Assembly: GCA_964583605.1 (NCBI GenBank)
Contig: CAZOWL010000093.1
Span: 1 to 16,823, forward strand
Source: CAZOWL01 sp964583605
GTDB taxonomy: Bacteria > Pseudomonadota > Gammaproteobacteria > Chromatiales > Chromatiaceae
DNA: 16,823 nt
Reading direction: 5' to 3'
The notes beneath the pieces are model-generated. The model was not told the DNA's origin. It did no database searches and saw only the letters and a list, made by a program, of their open reading frames with translations. The first letter of the stretch is position 1, and the number at the start of each line of letters is the position of its first letter. Positions 14,500 to 16,823 of the stretch are shown piece by piece. The position numbers and the translations under genes were made by a program.

Positions 14500-15591
14500 G
14501 TGACACGCAAGACCGCCCTCATCACCGGCATCACCGGCCAAGACGGTGCCTACCTCGCCGAATTCCTGCTACAGAAGGGCTACGAGGTGCACGGCATCAA
14601 GCGCCGCGCCTCCTCCTTCAACACCGATCGCATCGACCACATCTACCAGGAGCCACACGTCGAGCACCGTCAATTCATCCTGCATTACGGCGACCTGACC
14701 GACGCGACCAATCTGATCCGCGTCGTCCAGGAGACCCAGCCCGATGAGCTCTACAACCTCGCCGCCCAGAGCCACGTGGCCGTCTCGTTCGAGACCCCAG
14801 AATATACTGCCGACACGGTCGGGATCGGCACGCTCCGGCTCCTCGAGGCGATCCGCATACTCGGCCTCGAGCACAAGACCCGCTTCTACCAGGCCTCCAC
14901 CTCCGAGCTCTACGGCAAGGTCCAGGAGATCCCGCAGACCGAGACCACGCCCTTCTACCCACGCTCGCCCTATGCCGCGGCCAAGCAGTACGCCTACTGG
15001 ATCACGGTCAACTACCGCGAGGCCTATGGCATCTACGCCTGCAACGGGATCCTGTTCAACCACGAATCCCCGATCCGCGGCGAGACCTTCGTTACCAGGA
15101 AGATCACGCGCGCCTTGGCGCGGATCAAGCTTGGGCTTCAGGACCGGCTTTATCTCGGCAACCTCGATGCCAAGCGCGACTGGGGCCACGCCCGCGACTA
15201 CGTCGAGATGCAGTGGCTCATGCTCCAGCAGGACGCGCCCGACGACTATGTGATCGCCACCGGCGAGCAGCATACGGTGCGCGAATTCGTCGACCTGGCG
15301 GCCAAGGAGCTTGGCCTCGCCCTGCGCTGGGAAGGCACCGGCGTTGCTGAGCAGGGCCTCGATGCCCGCACCGGGCGCTGCCTGGTCGCCGTCGACCCGC
15401 GCTATTTCCGCCCCACCGAGGTCGAGACCCTGCTCGGCGACCCGAGCAAGGCCAAGCGGCAGCTAGGCTGGGAGCCCAAGACCCGCTTTGCCGACCTCGT
15501 CGCGGAGATGGTCGTCGAAGATCTGAAGGCCGCCGAGCGCGATGCCCTGTGCGAGCGCGAAGGCTATCGGACCTACCGCTACCATGAGTGA
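14500..15591 (+). CDS. gmd: GDP-mannose 4,6-dehydratase
   Basis: A 363-residue NAD(P)-dependent short-chain dehydrogenase family enzyme that converts GDP-D-mannose to GDP-4-keto-6-deoxy-D-mannose, the first step to GDP-L-fucose. The Rossmann motif is TGITGQDGAYLAE (from T9, with G10, G13, G16). The active site shows QASTSELYG (S133/T134/E136) and the YxxxK pair Y158/K162 in SPYAAAKQYAYW. The family segment FNHESPIRGETFVTRKI and the DWGHARDYVE element are present. The start is GTG at 14500, with AGGAA at 14486-14490 nine bases upstream. Its last 8 bases overlap fcl, indicating translational coupling. The product could also feed GDP-rhamnose or perosamine routes, but the fcl neighbour points to fucose. 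Confidence 0.97.
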   Translation: MTRKTALITGITGQDGAYLAEFLLQKGYEVHGIKRRASSFNTDRIDHIYQEPHVEHRQFILHYGDLTDATNLIRVVQETQPDELYNLAAQSHVAVSFETPEYTADTVGIGTLRLLEAIRILGLEHKTRFYQASTSELYGKVQEIPQTETTPFYPRSPYAAAKQYAYWITVNYREAYGIYACNGILFNHESPIRGETFVTRKITRALARIKLGLQDRLYLGNLDAKRDWGHARDYVEMQWLMLQQDAPDDYVIATGEQHTVREFVDLAAKELGLALRWEGTGVAEQGLDARTGRCLVAVDPRYFRPTEVETLLGDPSKAKRQLGWEPKTRFADLVAEMVVEDLKAAERDALCEREGYRTYRYHE

Positions 15592-16531
15592 CGGCTTCGC
15601 CGCAGACCAGGCCGCCAAGGTCTACGTCGCCGGCCACCGTGGCCTGGTTGGCTCAGCCATCGTCCGTGCGCTGCACCAACGCGGCTTTAACAACCTCCTG
15701 CTGCGCACCCGCCAAGAGCTCGATCTGTGCGACCAGGCCGCGGTCACGCGGTTCTTCGCCGAAGAGCGGCCCGACTACGTCTTCCTCGCCGCCGCCAAGG
15801 TCGGCGGCATCCTCGCCAACGACCGCTACCCGGCCGACTTCCTCTACGACAACCTCATCATCGAGGCCAACGTCATCCACGCTGCGTACGCGGCCCGGGT
15901 CAAGCGGCTGCTGTTCTTGGGGAGCACCTGCATCTACCCCAAGCTGGCCCCGCAGCCGCTCAAGGAGGAATACCTGCTCACCGGCCCGCTCGAGCCGACC
16001 AACGAATGGTACGCCGTTGCCAAGATCGCCGGACTCAAGCTCTGCCAGGCCTACCGCCGGCAGCATGGCTGCGAGTTCTTCGCGGCCATGCCGACCAACC
16101 TCTACGGCCCGGGCGACAACTTCGATCTCGAGACCTCCCACGTCCTGCCCGCCCTCATTCGCAAGTTCCGCGAAGCGAAGGCCACGCATGCGCCAGCGGT
16201 CGAGATCTGGGGCACCGGCACCCCGCGGCGGGAGTTTCTGCATGTCAACGATTGCGCGAACGCCTGTCTGTTCCTGATGGCGGCGGCAGAGCCGCCGGAC
16301 TTGGTCAATATCGGCGTCGGCGAAGATATCAGCATTCGCGAGCTGGCGGAGCTAGTGGCGGCGGTGGTGGGCTATGACGGGCAGCTCGTATACGACCGCT
16401 CCAAGCCCGATGGGACACCGCGGAAGCTCGTGGATACCGCGTTGATCCGCAGCATGGGATGGCGGCCCGAGATTGGGTTGGAGGAGGGGATTCGGGGGAC
16501 GTGTGAGTGGCTGGACAGGGCAGGCAGATGA
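15584..16531 (+). CDS. fcl: GDP-L-fucose synthase
   Basis: A 315-residue epimerase/reductase that turns GDP-4-keto-6-deoxymannose into GDP-L-fucose with NADPH. The Rossmann motif is GHRGLVGSA (17-25). The catalytic residues line up with the E. coli enzyme: S114 and C116 (in LGSTCIYP), Y143 and K147 (in NEWYAVAKIAG), and H186 (in ETSHVLPAL), all at a constant +7 offset. The start at 15584 lies inside the last codons of gmd (CATGAGTGA overlap, 8 bp); an upstream in-frame ATG at 15542 is inside gmd and adds a non-family extension. GDP-fucose is probably a precursor for the polymer handled by the 5209-11344 genes. Confidence 0.96.
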   Translation: MSDGFAADQAAKVYVAGHRGLVGSAIVRALHQRGFNNLLLRTRQELDLCDQAAVTRFFAEERPDYVFLAAAKVGGILANDRYPADFLYDNLIIEANVIHAAYAARVKRLLFLGSTCIYPKLAPQPLKEEYLLTGPLEPTNEWYAVAKIAGLKLCQAYRRQHGCEFFAAMPTNLYGPGDNFDLETSHVLPALIRKFREAKATHAPAVEIWGTGTPRREFLHVNDCANACLFLMAAAEPPDLVNIGVGEDISIRELAELVAAVVGYDGQLVYDRSKPDGTPRKLVDTALIRSMGWRPEIGLEEGIRGTCEWLDRAGR

Positions 16532-16560
16532 AGCCGCGCGGGAGATTCCCCCGGCGGCTT
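16531..16560 (+). terminator. Hairpin at the end of fcl
   Basis: AAGCCGC (16531-16537) pairs with GCGGCTT (16554-16560), and CGGG pairs with CCCG inside, with one bulged base. It starts on the last base of the fcl stop codon. No T-run follows, so a role as a terminator is uncertain. Confidence 0.4.
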
Positions 16561-16823
16561 CAGGACCGACCTCCGGGAAGCCGCCGCTGTCCTCGCAGCT
16601 TTCGACGAGCGGTAGAACGCCGAGATCGTGGCCGACGCGATGCGAGCGCAGCGTGTCTGGCGGGGGCTGAATCCCGACAAGGCACGGAGGCCGATTGACC
16701 GTTGATCCGGAGACTTGTGCACTTTGCTGCCCTATCTCTACACCCGTTGCTCGCCAGCGCGCCTCAGCATGCGACCTGCGTGTGTCTTGACCGACCGCCG
16801 GGATGAAGACTGACCACCCCATC
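16532..16823. other. Right edge, no gene recognised
   Basis: About 290 bases after fcl. Apart from the hairpin at its left edge, nothing was recognised. Open frames on both strands have no family features. Confidence 0.5.

Noticed and set aside
13965..16595. Shared 15-mer GCCGCCGCTGTCCTC at about 13966 and 16580
   Set aside because: It does not extend beyond the 15 bases, and low-complexity GC-rich matches of this length are weak evidence for a repeat.

Overview
The window is GC-rich DNA, probably from a gammaproteobacterium. The gammaproteobacterial guess rests on the form of the PEP-CTERM sorting signal (VPLPAAVWLFGSALLG followed by an Arg cluster). Something near the Chromatiales is plausible but cannot be proven from this window. 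The unifying theme is an exosortase (PEP-CTERM/XrtA)-type exopolysaccharide locus, although no exosortase gene lies inside the window.

Left part (1-2800): a minus-strand gene for a small secreted PEP-CTERM protein has been broken twice. A complete 1767-bp IS66-family element (442-2208) sits in it, with 19-bp terminal inverted repeats and an 8-bp target duplication CCCGATAT. Nearer its 5' end, a 71-bp insertion made of a 37-bp repeated segment plus 34 bp of filler shifts the frame. Removing both insertions restores one open frame of 254 codons from signal peptide to sorting signal. A hairpin-forming repeat (61-144) beside the gene recurs at 7141-7220.

Middle (3389-11344): a minus-strand TIGR03790-family secreted protein lies divergently from a plus-strand row of five exopolysaccharide genes. 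These are a Wza/SLBB-type export protein, an outer-membrane beta-barrel protein, a Wzz/GumC-type chain-length determinant, a separate BY-kinase-type tyrosine autokinase, and an ExeA-like AAA ATPase. The spacer between the divergent genes holds the first ~30 codons of a dead REP-associated (Y1) transposase and a candidate promoter for the row.

Right part (11494-16823): a complete beta-CASP metallo-beta-lactamase-fold protein (minus) is divergent from a small coiled-coil membrane protein with 33-bp tandem repeats. A roughly 1-kb graveyard follows, with a truncated MNT nucleotidyltransferase and the C-terminal end of a DUF2887/Rpn-like gene. The last operon is gmd-fcl, which overlaps by 8 bp and makes GDP-L-fucose, probably as a precursor for the polysaccharide exported by the central genes.

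How the parts fit (inference): gmd/fcl supply GDP-fucose; the chain-length protein, kinase and ATPase control polymer length and export; the SLBB protein and beta-barrel form the outer exit; PEP-CTERM proteins such as the broken one would be sorted to the surface within this polymer.
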